From G963663495 sp963663495 (GTDB taxonomy: Bacteria > Bacteroidota > Rhodothermia > Rhodothermales > Bin80): 64,000 bases of DNA. Below: more notes on the stretch, generated by a model. That model was not told the DNA's origin. It did no database searches and saw nothing but the letters and a program-made list of their open reading frames with translations. The letters are not shown here. Positions within the stretch are counted from its first letter, which is position 1. Location of the stretch: positions 3,100,001 through 3,164,000 of the forward strand of contig OY760427.1 of NCBI GenBank assembly GCA_963663495.1, read 5' to 3'.

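Noticed and set aside
63990..63992. GTG as the true start of the PKS
   Set aside because: It is the Val of an RGV segment inside a cMT, and the frame is open upstream to the window edge; other modules align across this point.
2535..63992. The many plus-strand and shifted-frame open frames inside the PKS
   Set aside because: They recur at the same position of each module, are Arg/Pro/Ser-rich, lack family motifs, and are explained by the GC-rich opposite-strand coding.
2535..64000. CRISPR array or satellite-type tandem repeat
   Set aside because: The periodicity is about 6.3 kb and coincides with PKS modules; there are no short repeats with unique spacers.

Overview
The window is almost entirely one reading frame. 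From 64000 down to 2535 on the minus strand an uninterrupted frame of at least 20,485 codons encodes a modular type I cis-AT polyketide synthase (PKS). It enters through the right edge already inside a C-methyltransferase domain and ends with a stop at 2535-2537. The piece seen here is about 2.2 MDa by length, and the whole protein is larger. I cannot name the organism. The coding sequence is GC-rich and bacterial. Methyl branches appear to come from S-adenosylmethionine through a C-methyltransferase in nearly every module rather than from methylmalonyl-CoA, because the acyltransferases carry the malonyl-type HAFH motif. That is more usual in Gram-negative and other non-actinobacterial producers.

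Layout in order of translation (right to left). Module 0 is partial: cMT-ER-KR-ACP. Modules 1 to 8 are eight very similar units of about 6.3 kb, each KS-AT-DH-cMT-KR-ACP. Module 9 is KS-AT-DH-KR-ACP without a cMT. Module 10 is a C-terminal KS-AT remnant with key residues lost in both domains, followed by neither an ACP nor a thioesterase. Active-site differences set predicted chemistry. The DH histidine is replaced in modules 1, 8 (Cys) and 9 (Tyr). The KR tyrosine is replaced by His in modules 0, 1, 3, 4, 7 and 8 and kept in 2, 5, 6 and 9. The only ER is in module 0. The expected product is a long, multiply C-methylated chain, with one reduced unit early and methyl-branched alkenes in the middle.

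The left 2.5 kb lies just downstream of the synthase. On the same strand are remains of an alpha/beta-hydrolase gene, starting about 140 bp after the PKS stop. It was split by a 1.46-kb mobile element carrying a TnpB nuclease gene (994-2247, plus strand) and also carries a frameshift. The element is flanked by a perfect 8-bp direct repeat (CAACAAAG) and has inverted ends, which is not typical of IS200/IS605 elements. A second pair of end-like sequences meets inside it across an 8-bp spacer. Bases 1-289 hold nothing I can identify.

Taken together the 3' end of this locus looks eroded: the last PKS module has lost catalytic residues and the adjacent hydrolase is broken. How the chain leaves the enzyme is therefore not evident from this window.
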